Assembly: GCF_028623165.1 (NCBI RefSeq)
Contig: NZ_CP117768.1
Coordinates: 6,390,001 to 6,454,000 of the forward strand
Length of the DNA stretch: 64,000 nucleotides
Source: Nostoc sp. UHCC 0926
GTDB taxonomy: Bacteria > Cyanobacteriota > Cyanobacteriia > Cyanobacteriales > Nostocaceae
Direction: 5' to 3'
A model generated the notes under the pieces. The model did no database searches, was not told the origin of the DNA, and saw only the letters and a program-made list of their open reading frames with translations. Every line of letters begins with the position of its first letter. Positions within the stretch are counted from its first letter, which is position 1. Shown in pieces: positions 54,137 to 62,515 of this stretch. A program made the translations under genes and the position numbers.

Positions 54137-54396
54137 GGTTATGATAGCGATGTCTGACGACAAGCCGCTTTGCGTCTATGCGGCAAACAAGCCCTGGAGC
54201 CAGATTAATCCGGTTATTCCAACCTGGGAATAACCCTGATTTTTATATTGACTCTCCTATCCCCAGCTATCCCACTGGCTATGAAATTGCAAATGTGGGA
54301 CCACCGGAAAATGTTAAGCAGCAAAGCTCTGGCTAACTTGTTTAAGCGATTGGCATCTTGTGTCAGCAACTCTTACCATAGCCCTTATCCAAAGAC

Positions 54397-55098
54397 CTAC
54401 GCTTCTGGTTCAACACCAAGCGATCGCAATTGAGCAGTTAAGCGATCGGCTCTTTCCTCACCAGTCAACAACAAATTACCTTGCGAATCCCACCAGCGTA
54501 GCCAAGGTAATTCCATATTCTGATATTGTCCCTGCCATAGACCTAACTCAACCCCTAAAGGATGTATAGGATAATGCCCACGTTCATTTGCTGTTAATAA
54601 CTGATATTGTCCACCAATTAATTCATAAACTTCCACATTGGCTTTATTCACTTCATAAATGCCGTAGAAGGGAGGACGAATCACCTGCTCATAAATCCAA
54701 AATTTCCCCTTCCAAGGAGTTTTATCTCGCTCCTCACTACCATCCCCAGAGACAAATTCTAATGCAATCAATGGGGCAATAAACTCTCGCCATAGTACAT
54801 AAGACCTGCGCGTTTGCCCATTCAGAGTAGGTGGTACATTCCCTACATAGAACCAGTCTGGTGCTTCTGCACCTTTTTCTGGGGGGTCAGTCATCCGCCA
54901 GTAGATACCGCTATCTTGACCTATACAGTATTGCCCATCAGGATGACGTTTTTGCAATATCGGTTTAATCGAGTCTGTTAGGAGAATGCTTTGGGGATAT
55001 TCTTGAAAGTTTTTCACGAAAGTACCGTCAGACTCTGGTAGCTGCGTATGGTCTGGGAACGGTGTGAGGGCGGTGGATGGATCGGTTGCAGAGGTCAT
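54397..55098 (-). CDS. Uma2-family (DUF820) PD-(D/E)XK nuclease-like protein, copy 1
   Basis: A 233-residue protein starting at ATG 55098: MTSATDPSTALTPFPDHTQL, then GAEAPDWFYVGNVPP, IALEFVSGDGSEERD and FWIYEQVIRPPFYGIYEV. The order 'APDW...LEFVSxxxxxRD...YxxxxIxxYxI' is the Uma2 pattern, in which Asp and Glu-x-Val belong to a nuclease-like core. Uma2 genes are very numerous in filamentous cyanobacteria, and their function is not settled. It is a close paralogue of 57665-58408 but lacks a 14-residue repeat near the C-terminus (EERADRL instead of QERAEQESQRAEQERQRADRL, in parts). Confidence 0.87.
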   Translation of the reverse strand: MTSATDPSTALTPFPDHTQLPESDGTFVKNFQEYPQSILLTDSIKPILQKRHPDGQYCIGQDSGIYWRMTDPPEKGAEAPDWFYVGNVPPTLNGQTRRSYVLWREFIAPLIALEFVSGDGSEERDKTPWKGKFWIYEQVIRPPFYGIYEVNKANVEVYELIGGQYQLLTANERGHYPIHPLGVELGLWQGQYQNMELPWLRWWDSQGNLLLTGEERADRLTAQLRSLGVEPEA

Positions 55099-55182
55099 AA
55101 GGCTACCTTTGCAGGAGTAAGGGTTGTTTTTTAGTTTAGCAGTGGAAGGGGAGATGCCTGCGGTAGTCTACATCAAAGCTCT

Positions 55183-55602
55183 TTAAATATTCTCCACCCA
55201 TAAAAGATTACTGATGTAAGCACTGGTTCTGAGTGCGTTGTAAAATTTTTCGTCTGCTGTTACCATCTGGCATTGTTGAGTAATAGCAAGGGCTAAGTAT
55301 AAACTGTCATACACTGCACGATCTGTCTGAAGGGCAATATCTAAAGCAAGTGGCATTAAAGGTTGAGATAAGTACACCTCTACAGGAACTGCATTTAAAT
55401 CTGCTAATATTTGTCTTGCATTTTCAGCCGTGTCTTCACCACGACGGACTCGTTTCCACAAGACGTTTCCCACTTCTGGGAAGAAAAAATCTGGAACTAA
55501 GAAAGTATGATTACTTGCTACTAAACGCCTAGCTGCATCAGAGTAGACTTCAGGGATGAACCACTTTATAGCAATGCTAGCATCTAAAACATACTGACTC
55601 AC
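55183..55602 (-). CDS. vapC: PIN-domain toxin (VapC-like)
   Basis: A 139-residue PIN-domain protein. The four conserved acids are Asp7 (YVLDASIAIKWF), Glu43 (FPEVGNVLW), Asp99 (AVYDSLYLALA) and Asp117 (MVTADEKF), as in VapC RNases that cut tRNA or rRNA. GTG start at 55602. Its first 4 bp overlap the stop codon of the antitoxin gene upstream (GTGA junction), so the two are translationally coupled. It ends 85 bp upstream of the neighbouring Uma2 gene. Confidence 0.9.
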   Translation of the reverse strand: MSQYVLDASIAIKWFIPEVYSDAARRLVASNHTFLVPDFFFPEVGNVLWKRVRRGEDTAENARQILADLNAVPVEVYLSQPLMPLALDIALQTDRAVYDSLYLALAITQQCQMVTADEKFYNALRTSAYISNLLWVENI

Positions 55603-55853
55603 CGTTCTCTATCCTCGCGGAGAAGTTCAGTACTATCACTGAAAATTCTTCCTGTATATCTAACTTGAGCGTGTGCTACAGCTTCTCTGGCTTTTTCCAT
55701 GTCGCCGCCAGTGTGATAGTGTGTCACTTTTTCAGCCGCTTGTTGTAGGATCTGCTTTAGTTCCTCTTGCAAAGACCTACCATGTTGTTTGGCAAGAGTT
55801 TCTAGCTTTTCTAGAATAATGGGGTCTAAATCTTCAACTAAGATTTGAGCCAT
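55599..55853 (-). CDS. vapB: RHH/FitA-type antitoxin (VapB-like)
   Basis: An 84-residue protein. The N-terminal ribbon-helix-helix region reads MAQILVEDLDPIILEKLETL and HGRSLQEELKQILQQAAE, typical of FitA/Phd-like antitoxins. The C-terminal part (TGRIFSDSTELLREDR) should wrap the toxin. It lies first and overlaps vapC by 4 bp, the classical order for a type II toxin-antitoxin pair, which would be auto-repressed by the complex. Confidence 0.85.
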   Translation of the reverse strand: MAQILVEDLDPIILEKLETLAKQHGRSLQEELKQILQQAAEKVTHYHTGGDMEKAREAVAHAQVRYTGRIFSDSTELLREDRER

Positions 55854-55976
55854 AATTTTTACATTCTATCTCTTCGTATGGACAAATTTGCTTTAGATAA
55901 CAATATGAAAGATGATCGCACTTTCATTAAATCGCAATTCACTTTACTTGCTTACATTCAAAATATTTGAGCTAAA

Positions 55977-57425
55977 TTACCAACTTGAATTACGTAGGCT
56001 CAGATCATAACGAGGATTTGTAGAATTCCCTTGAATACGGTCAAGGTAATCCCCAGTATAACCAAGTCGCCACAATAAAACTTCATCAATCCATTGAATA
56101 GCTTTTTTAATCAACTGCCAACGCTGTTCAATTGTCATAGTACCTACTCTTGGGTGAACTGCATCATTTCGCACCTCAAGAAATAAAGGTACATCATCTA
56201 TGTCATTGCAGCCTCGACATTTAGTTAAGCCTATTCGCTCGAGTAAAAGTCTTAGACGTTTGCCAGTTACACTAATGTTCTCCTGTCCCGAATTTTTGCC
56301 AAGATTCCATGTGCTTTTAGCCTTTTGAGCTTGTGTTATGTCAAATAGCAATTCGTAATCAGCTTTTTTAGTGGGATTAGTTTCTTCCTCTATAAGAATG
56401 GTGTAACTTAATCGCTCAAGGGCAGCACCAGTAGCACTTGCTATGACTTCCCAAATCATTCTAGGTCGTGTTGCCTGGAAATACTGATTGAGTGTAAACT
56501 CAAATGTCTCTTTCCATGATGAGTTTTGTATCATGCGCTCAAAAGAAGAGAAACACTTTATATAAGCCGTTAGATTACTGTTTTGTGTAACCCATGAATA
56601 ACCTAATTGTTCCAAAGGAGTAGCAGAAAATACGGCAGCAAGCCCACAAGAAGTTAGTGTTGGATTTTCTTGAGTATACTGTTCGCCTTTAATATAAATA
56701 GGTGCAGTATAACCTCCATTTATATATGACAGTAACCAACAGAGGTTTTTGATTCTTTCAAAAGCATTATTGAGTGATATAGCTTGCAGTTCTGATAAAG
56801 TTTCAGATTCTATTACATTGGCTTTTTGCTGATAAAGCTGACCAACTGTAGTTAGAAGAGTGCCTGTATTGCGATTTTCTGGTCTAAGCCAATCAAGAGC
56901 TTCATTTCTTATTTCTAAGCGGATACTCCAAGTATCATCTATAGGTAAGTCTATGTACCGTCCTTCTGATCTCCATTCTACTTCTCTACCAGTTTCTGCT
57001 TCTGTTATCTTTGTGAGTAAATCGTCTTGTCCGTTACTTTTATATTGGAAGCGAGTGTTAGATAAATAAAATGTAAATCCATGTCCTAGAGTTTCGATGT
57101 CATTGTAGACAGCCAAAGCAGCAGTTCCTCTAACAGCACTAAGAGGCCCAATATGGGCTATACCAGTACATAATATTTGTTTAAGAGAGAATAAATAGCC
57201 TTTTAACAGAGTTGTTAAGTTTGAATTCCCTAGTGCAAGGATGAAAGTACCATGAACATTACCCAAGATTTCAAAATCCCAAATAATGCGTGGTGTGGGA
57301 TATATTTCAATCTCTGCCAGTAGACGACCTTCATTATCTTTGTCTGCATGATCTGTGATCTTAGCAATATTGTTATAAAGCTTTACTTTTTCTTGAAGAA
57401 TTAAATCTTTATCTTGAATAAGCAT
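55977..57425 (-). CDS. HEPN-motif protein, ApeA-like (candidate defence RNase)
   Basis: A 482-residue protein, ATG start at 57425. Residues 1-300 form a large beta-rich region with no motif I recognise (IIWDFEILGNVHGTFIL, GFTFYLSNTRFQYKSNG). Residues 300-460 are helical and end in EVRNDAVHPRVG, with Arg419-x4-His424, the RNase motif of HEPN domains. A preceding helix (ALERLSYTILIEEE) and LRLLLERIGL fit a HEPN four-helix bundle. Single-gene ApeA proteins of this plan act in abortive infection in other bacteria. It lies beside VapBC and two Uma2 genes. The function here is inference. Confidence 0.7.
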   Translation of the reverse strand: MLIQDKDLILQEKVKLYNNIAKITDHADKDNEGRLLAEIEIYPTPRIIWDFEILGNVHGTFILALGNSNLTTLLKGYLFSLKQILCTGIAHIGPLSAVRGTAALAVYNDIETLGHGFTFYLSNTRFQYKSNGQDDLLTKITEAETGREVEWRSEGRYIDLPIDDTWSIRLEIRNEALDWLRPENRNTGTLLTTVGQLYQQKANVIESETLSELQAISLNNAFERIKNLCWLLSYINGGYTAPIYIKGEQYTQENPTLTSCGLAAVFSATPLEQLGYSWVTQNSNLTAYIKCFSSFERMIQNSSWKETFEFTLNQYFQATRPRMIWEVIASATGAALERLSYTILIEEETNPTKKADYELLFDITQAQKAKSTWNLGKNSGQENISVTGKRLRLLLERIGLTKCRGCNDIDDVPLFLEVRNDAVHPRVGTMTIEQRWQLIKKAIQWIDEVLLWRLGYTGDYLDRIQGNSTNPRYDLSLRNSSW

Positions 57426-57664
57426 TGTTTATAGTTTTAAATACAAGGTTAACGGTACAGCTAGTGTAATGCTTGTGACAAGATATTTGTCATCTACTTT
57501 TAATCTATATTTACAATTAACTTCATATAACTTACTCTTGAAATTTCTGATTTTAGACTAGCCAACAAAAACCAATCCAGAATCTAAAATTAATTAACCT
57601 TCCACACTTCTGCTAAATATAAAATGGATGGGTCTATGCACTTTTAACCCATAGTCCAAAAATA

Positions 57665-58408
57665 TTAGACTTCTGGTTCAATGCCAAGCGATCGCAATTG
57701 TGCAGTTAAGCGATCGGCTCTTTGTCTTTCCTGTTCAGCCCGTTGGGATTCCTGTTCGGCTCTTTCCTGACCAGTCAATAACAAATTACCCTGCAAATCC
57801 CACCAACGCAACCAGGGCAATTGGGCGTTTTGATATTCTCCTTGCCATAAGCCTAACTCAACTCCCAAGCGCGTAATAGGATAATGTCCACGCTCATTTG
57901 CTGCTAATAACTGATATTGTCCACCAATTAATTCATGTATTTCTACACTGGCTTTCTTCACTTCATAAATGCCATAATAAGCCGGATGAATTACTTGCTC
58001 ATAAATCCAAAATTTGCCCTGCCAAGGAGTTTTATCTCGTTCTTCACTACCATCTCCAGAGACAAATTCTAAGGCAATTAATGGGGCAATAAATTCTCGC
58101 CACAGCACATAAGACCTCCGTGTTTGTCCATCAAGCAAGGGCGGTACATTTCCTACATAAAACCAATCTGGTGCTTCTGCGCCTCGTTCTGGCGGATCTG
58201 TCAAGCGCCAGTAAATACCTAAGTCCTGACCTATACAATATTGACCTTCAGGCTGTAATTGTTTAAGGACAGGTGTAATCGAGTCAGTGAGTAAGATGCT
58301 TTGGGGATGCTCTTGCCAATTTTTCACAAAAGTACCATCAGACTCTGGTAGCTGCGTATGGTCGGGGAAAGGAGTAAGGGCTGTGGATGGGTCGGTTGCA
58401 GAGGTCAT
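57665..58408 (-). CDS. Uma2-family (DUF820) PD-(D/E)XK nuclease-like protein, copy 2
   Basis: A 247-residue protein starting at ATG 58408. It is roughly 85 % identical by eye to copy 1 at 54397-55098 and keeps the same core (GAEAPDWFYVGNVPP, IALEFVSGDGSEERD, FWIYEQVIHPAYYGIYEV). It carries a C-terminal repeat of the AEQESQRAEQERQRADRL type, probably changed by repeat slippage. The two copies have the same orientation and bracket vapBC and the HEPN gene. Confidence 0.87.
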   Translation of the reverse strand: MTSATDPSTALTPFPDHTQLPESDGTFVKNWQEHPQSILLTDSITPVLKQLQPEGQYCIGQDLGIYWRLTDPPERGAEAPDWFYVGNVPPLLDGQTRRSYVLWREFIAPLIALEFVSGDGSEERDKTPWQGKFWIYEQVIHPAYYGIYEVKKASVEIHELIGGQYQLLAANERGHYPITRLGVELGLWQGEYQNAQLPWLRWWDLQGNLLLTGQERAEQESQRAEQERQRADRLTAQLRSLGIEPEV

Positions 58409-58539
58409 AGGGCTGTCCTCGCGCAGGAGTGAGGTTTGTTGTTGATTTTAGCAAGCACAGACGCAAACAGAAATCTGAAAAAACTAAGTATTCTAGCCTA
58501 CGGGAACACCTAACGCCGATCACTCGCTAAACGATAATC

Positions 58540-59826
58540 TCAAAGTACACGCAGTAAACTGGGAATGCTTTCGATCGCTGACAAATTCCGAATTTCTGCC
58601 AAAGCTTGCCGAAAGTTGCCTTCTCGCACATCATGGGTAACAACCACAATCTCTGCAAGTTCCCCTTGAAAACCAGTTTGGACAATTGACTCTAAGCTAA
58701 CGCCGTAGTTACCAAAGCAAGTCCCCAATTTCCCGATAACTCCAGGTTGGTCATTCGTGAGGAAACGGGCGTAAAACCGAGTTATCAGTTCTGCCATTGG
58801 CGCAATTTGGCAGTATTCTTGATGTCCACAAGCTAATAATGGATTTGGTATTGCTGTATTGGTTTTGAGGACAGCAACTAGATTCAAGATATCTGATGTG
58901 ACAGCACTGGCGGTTGCACCAGCACCCGCACCGGGGCCGAAAAACATTACCTGCCCAATGGGTTCTCCTTCGACAAGAATGGCATTGTAAACGCCGTTGA
59001 TGCTAGCCAAAGGGTGGGCTTGGGGCACTAAGGTGGGATGGACTCTGACGGAGAGAGCGGATGAGGGAGGATTACGTTTGGCGATCGCTAACAATTTAAT
59101 CACAAATCCCAATTTTTCGGCGTAGGCAATATCTGTTTTGCTGACTTGCCGAATCCCCTCAGTATAAACATCTTGTAAGTTGATGCGTCCACCAAAGCCT
59201 AATGATGCCAAAATGGCAATTTTATCTGCTGCGTCTAAGCCATCGACATCGGCTGTGGGGTCAGCCTCAGCATAACCCAAACGCTGGGCATCAGCTAAGA
59301 CATCGCTGAAGTTGCTGCCTTCTGTTTGCATCCGCGTCAGGATGTAGTTAGTTGTACCGTTAACGATGCCTGTTACAGTATGAATGCGGTTAACACTTAA
59401 AGACTGCTTTAGGGGTTGAATCACAGGAATCCCACCACCCACAGCAGCTTCTAGCATGACGTATACGCCAGCTTGATTGGCAGTTGTGAAAATTTCCGCT
59501 CCAAAGCGGGCGATCGCTGCTTTATTGGCAGTGACTACATGCTTACCATTACTTAAAGCTTTGAGGATTAGCGATCGCGCAGGCTCCAATCCACCCATCA
59601 CCTCGACAACAATATCTACCGCTGGATCGTTGACAATAGCTTCTATATCTGTGGTTAATACTTCCGTAGACAATTCTACTGCCCGGGGTTTATCTAGCGA
59701 TCGCACTCCCACCCGATAGATTTCTATCTCTTGCAACAACGGGTGACGCCCAGCCCTATCTTGCAACAACTGCACTGTCCCCGTTCCCACGGTGCCTAAT
59801 CCCAGTATTCCTAGTTTCACACCCAC
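58540..59826 (-). CDS. hom: Homoserine dehydrogenase
   Basis: A 428-residue enzyme starting at GTG 59826 (MGVKLGILGLGTVGTGTVQL). A TTG five codons upstream is possible but less typical. The NAD(P) motif is GLGTVGTG, the active region is GIVNGTTNYILT and ADPTADVDGLDAADK. The C-terminal ACT domain (QPGVIGKLGTCFGNYGVSLE) allows threonine feedback. It reduces aspartate semialdehyde to homoserine for threonine and methionine synthesis. It is monofunctional, and petH is upstream on the same strand. Confidence 0.96.
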   Translation of the reverse strand: MGVKLGILGLGTVGTGTVQLLQDRAGRHPLLQEIEIYRVGVRSLDKPRAVELSTEVLTTDIEAIVNDPAVDIVVEVMGGLEPARSLILKALSNGKHVVTANKAAIARFGAEIFTTANQAGVYVMLEAAVGGGIPVIQPLKQSLSVNRIHTVTGIVNGTTNYILTRMQTEGSNFSDVLADAQRLGYAEADPTADVDGLDAADKIAILASLGFGGRINLQDVYTEGIRQVSKTDIAYAEKLGFVIKLLAIAKRNPPSSALSVRVHPTLVPQAHPLASINGVYNAILVEGEPIGQVMFFGPGAGAGATASAVTSDILNLVAVLKTNTAIPNPLLACGHQEYCQIAPMAELITRFYARFLTNDQPGVIGKLGTCFGNYGVSLESIVQTGFQGELAEIVVVTHDVREGNFRQALAEIRNLSAIESIPSLLRVL

Positions 59827-59957
59827 AAATTTTGCACCCAATTTATTTTTTAAGTATTGAGTGCTGAGTGCTAAGTAGTTAGAAGTACTTAGTACTTTCC
59901 CACTCAGAACCTAGAACTCTTTCCTCAACTATTTATAATATTCATAACAAAACAATT

Positions 59958-59982
59958 GTAGGGTGAGCATTGCCCACCCTAC
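59958..59982 (-). terminator. Hairpin downstream of petH
   Basis: GTAGGGTG and CACCCTAC form an 8-bp perfect stem, extended by GC/GC beyond a bulge, around the loop ATT. It lies about 57 bp beyond the petH stop codon. The shared word ATTGCCCA-CCTAC links it to the hairpin after atpC. There is no U tract. Confidence 0.5.
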
Positions 59983-60038
59983 TCATTCATAACTCAGAAC
60001 GGCCTAAACCATAGCTATCCGCTAACGGAACTCAGCAC

Positions 60039-61385
60039 TTAGTAGGTTTCTACGTGCCAGCGATGAGCTTTCTTGAGTTCCTTTTGGTAATTACTCCAGG
60101 TTACACCTTCCTTAGCAGCAGCAGTAGTTAAGGCTGCATCAATACCTTCTTCCATACCCCGCAAACCGCAGATGTAGGTGTGAGTTTTTTCATTTTTAAT
60201 CAACTGCCACAATTCATCAGCATGTTCCGCTACGCGGTCTTGGATGTACATTCTACCGCCTTGAGGATTTTTCTGTTCACGGCTGATGGCACCAGTGAGG
60301 CGGAAGTTATCAGGATATTTTTGTTGAATTTCTTCCAGTTCTTCCTTATATAAGAGGTTTGGAGTTGTCGGCACACCAAATATTAGCCAAGAGAATCCTT
60401 TAAATTCGTATTCTGAGTTAGCTGCTCTTTCGGCATCTTTAAACTGACGCCACAGATAAGCCCGCATGGGGGCAATACCTGTTCCAGTTGCCAACATGAT
60501 TACATTAGCATCGGGGTCTTGGGGTAACAACATTTCCTTACCCACAGGCCCTGTAATTTTTACATCTGCTCCTGGTTCCAGGAAACACAGGTGTGTAGAG
60601 CAAACACCGTAGACTGTTTCACTAGTTTCTGGGTGCTTGTACTCCAACTGGCGGACGCACAGTGAGACTGTCTTATCATCGACATCATCGCCATGACGAG
60701 TTGAGGCGATGGAATATAGTCTAAGTTTTTCCGGCTTGCCGTTCTTGTCTAATCCTGGTGGAATAATGCCAATACTTTGACCTTCTATATACTTCAAATC
60801 CCCGGCAGAAATATCAAATTTGAGGTGTTGAACAATACCAATCCCACCTTCTTTGACTAGCGGTTCATTAGATATTACCTTGCCAATAAATGGAGCATTG
60901 GGACGGTAAGTGTTGACAGGAATGTCACCTTGGTCTTTTTTGGCTTTCGCTTGAGTCATGGTGTTGCCTTTCTTGTCCTTGTTCTTGAGCTGTTCTTGTG
61001 CTGGTGGTTTAGCTAAGTCTTTAGCTTCACTATCAGCATTTACAGGTGTGGCTTTACCATTCCCTTCACTGTTAGCAGTTTCCCCAGATGTAGCTAACTC
61101 GCTGACTTCGCTGTTAGCATTCCCAAGTGAGGCTTTACCATTAACTTGCTCTAGAGCAGTTATGGGCTGGATGCTAACAATTGTGCCGCCTAGACGAGTG
61201 ATACGTCGCATTTCTTGATTCATGCGGTTGTAAGGCACTCTGATGAACACACTGCCACTTTTACGAATTGGGTAGTTAGTTTGATCAGTTTCTTCCCTCT
61301 GACGCAAACCCACTACTTCATATACGAAGACGCGGCTACCTAATTCTGTGTTGGCAGCACCCTCAACAGCACCTTGATTGTACAT
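60039..61385 (-). CDS. petH: Ferredoxin-NADP+ reductase with CpcD-like domain
   Basis: A 448-residue protein from ATG 61385 (MYNQGAVEGAANTELGSRVF), the standard start; the frame is open four codons further. Residues 1-75 are a CpcD-like phycobilisome-linker domain (PIRKSGSVFIRVPYNRMNQE). A variable Glu/Lys/Asn-rich linker of about 70 residues follows, then the FNR domain with RLYSIAST (FAD), CSTHLC, LATGTGIAPMRAYLWR (NADP) and the C-terminal WHVETY. The long form docks on the phycobilisome and reduces NADP+ in linear electron flow. A short form may be made from an internal ATG. Confidence 0.97.
   Translation of the reverse strand: MYNQGAVEGAANTELGSRVFVYEVVGLRQREETDQTNYPIRKSGSVFIRVPYNRMNQEMRRITRLGGTIVSIQPITALEQVNGKASLGNANSEVSELATSGETANSEGNGKATPVNADSEAKDLAKPPAQEQLKNKDKKGNTMTQAKAKKDQGDIPVNTYRPNAPFIGKVISNEPLVKEGGIGIVQHLKFDISAGDLKYIEGQSIGIIPPGLDKNGKPEKLRLYSIASTRHGDDVDDKTVSLCVRQLEYKHPETSETVYGVCSTHLCFLEPGADVKITGPVGKEMLLPQDPDANVIMLATGTGIAPMRAYLWRQFKDAERAANSEYEFKGFSWLIFGVPTTPNLLYKEELEEIQQKYPDNFRLTGAISREQKNPQGGRMYIQDRVAEHADELWQLIKNEKTHTYICGLRGMEEGIDAALTTAAAKEGVTWSNYQKELKKAHRWHVETY
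60957..60971 (-). promoter_or_regulatory. Internal ribosome-binding site and ATG for short FNR
   Basis: An in-frame ATG at 60957-60959 begins MTQAKAKKDQG, directly before the FNR domain, with AAAGG 7 nt upstream. Initiation here would give an isoform without the CpcD domain, as described for other cyanobacteria (FNR-S). Confidence 0.65.
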
Positions 61386-62515
61386 TCGTTCTACCACTCC
61401 GATAATTTACTTAACCGTTTTTCAAAAAAAACTATTCCCCTACCTTGCCAGCTTTAGTTTAGCGGATTTTCGTTTCACAAAACTGGAGAAGGAAGGAAAA
61501 ACGGCATCATTAAATTAATGCCTTGCTAAGTATACTCACCAAAGACATGCAGGCATAGCAAAAAACACACCTGTTCACCTTCTAAGGTAAAGGATAAGTC
61601 TTGTGGAGAATGTTAATAATGAGTCAATTTAATCTTTTTTTCGTTAACTACCACCCCCATCAGGGAGATAGCTTTTACCTTACTACCTAACGAGTAACTT
61701 CCAATGACAGATATTGTCGGAGGGGTGCTTTGATTGGTGGAAGTTACCACTCAGTTTCCCTCCAAAAATTGCGGTTGTGCTTGCCTACTCCAAGAGTTTA
61801 AATCGGAGAATGCCAAGGAGAGGAAGGTTTTCTTCCGATTGGTTTTACTTATTTAAATCTACTACTCTCCCGAAATGTTGTTAGCTATATTCATCACCTG
61901 TCTATAGATAATTAGATCATTAGTACATTGTGGCGTCAGTTTGCCTACCTTTAACAAGGGATTTTGCCCCAAGTCTGGTCAATGTTAGGTAGTTTACAGC
62001 CAATAATTTGACTAATGCAATTTTTTTGCTCATTCGTTGGATAGATTTTTGCTTTGAATATCTTAGGCATTGTCAAGCCGGAATTACAATTTAAGAAGAT
62101 CAACAAATTCGTGGCAATAATAAATTATACCTTATAGACTTGATTATATATATCACAAGTAGCACCTTGACAGAGGTACAACACTGATGGGCGGTGCTGA
62201 TCCCCATTTTTAAATTAACAGCTAAATCAACAAAATGATTGATGAACCACGCTAATTCTTCTAGACAGCAATCTTGTATGGAATACCCCCTTCTGTTAAA
62301 ATCAAATACACCACTAGGATTAAATACTTACCGGCACCAACATTCAGGCTAGTCCGACGAGTAGCAACTTAATTACTTTGTTGCCTACCCGCTTGGTGTC
62401 TTATAGATGTGCTAGGTAGCAAGAACGCAGGATAAACCAAAGGGGTAAACTCCTGGCTTCAGAATCTGCTGTGTGAAAAAATATTGAGACAATTTTAGTA
62501 TTTTAGAGGAGATTT
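61386..62515. other. Long spacer (1130 bp) between petH and prk
   Basis: The spacer holds the divergent promoters of petH and prk. Visible features are a dispersed repeat at 61932-61977, an inverted repeat GTGG-N6-CCAC at about 61739-61752, and AT-rich stretches. I find no ORF longer than about 20 codons with a ribosome-binding site. Nothing identifies a known small RNA. The length is unusual for this genome region. Confidence 0.55.
61932..61977. repeat. Dispersed repeat, inverted relative to 30297-30342
   Basis: Carries GCGTCAGTTTG, CTACCTTTAACAAGGG and ATTTTGCCCC. It is the inverted counterpart of the repeat downstream of psbN. Confidence 0.75.

Noticed and set aside
54178..54336. 52-codon ORF (ARLIRLFQPGNNPDFYIDSP...)
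   Set aside because: Protein-like for part of its length, but no start signal or recognisable family. It may be another gene remnant in the island, and I could not support a call.
61386..62515. Small RNA or small ORF in the petH-prk spacer
   Set aside because: No ORF with a ribosome-binding site and no fold that I can tie to a known RNA family. RNA-seq would be needed.
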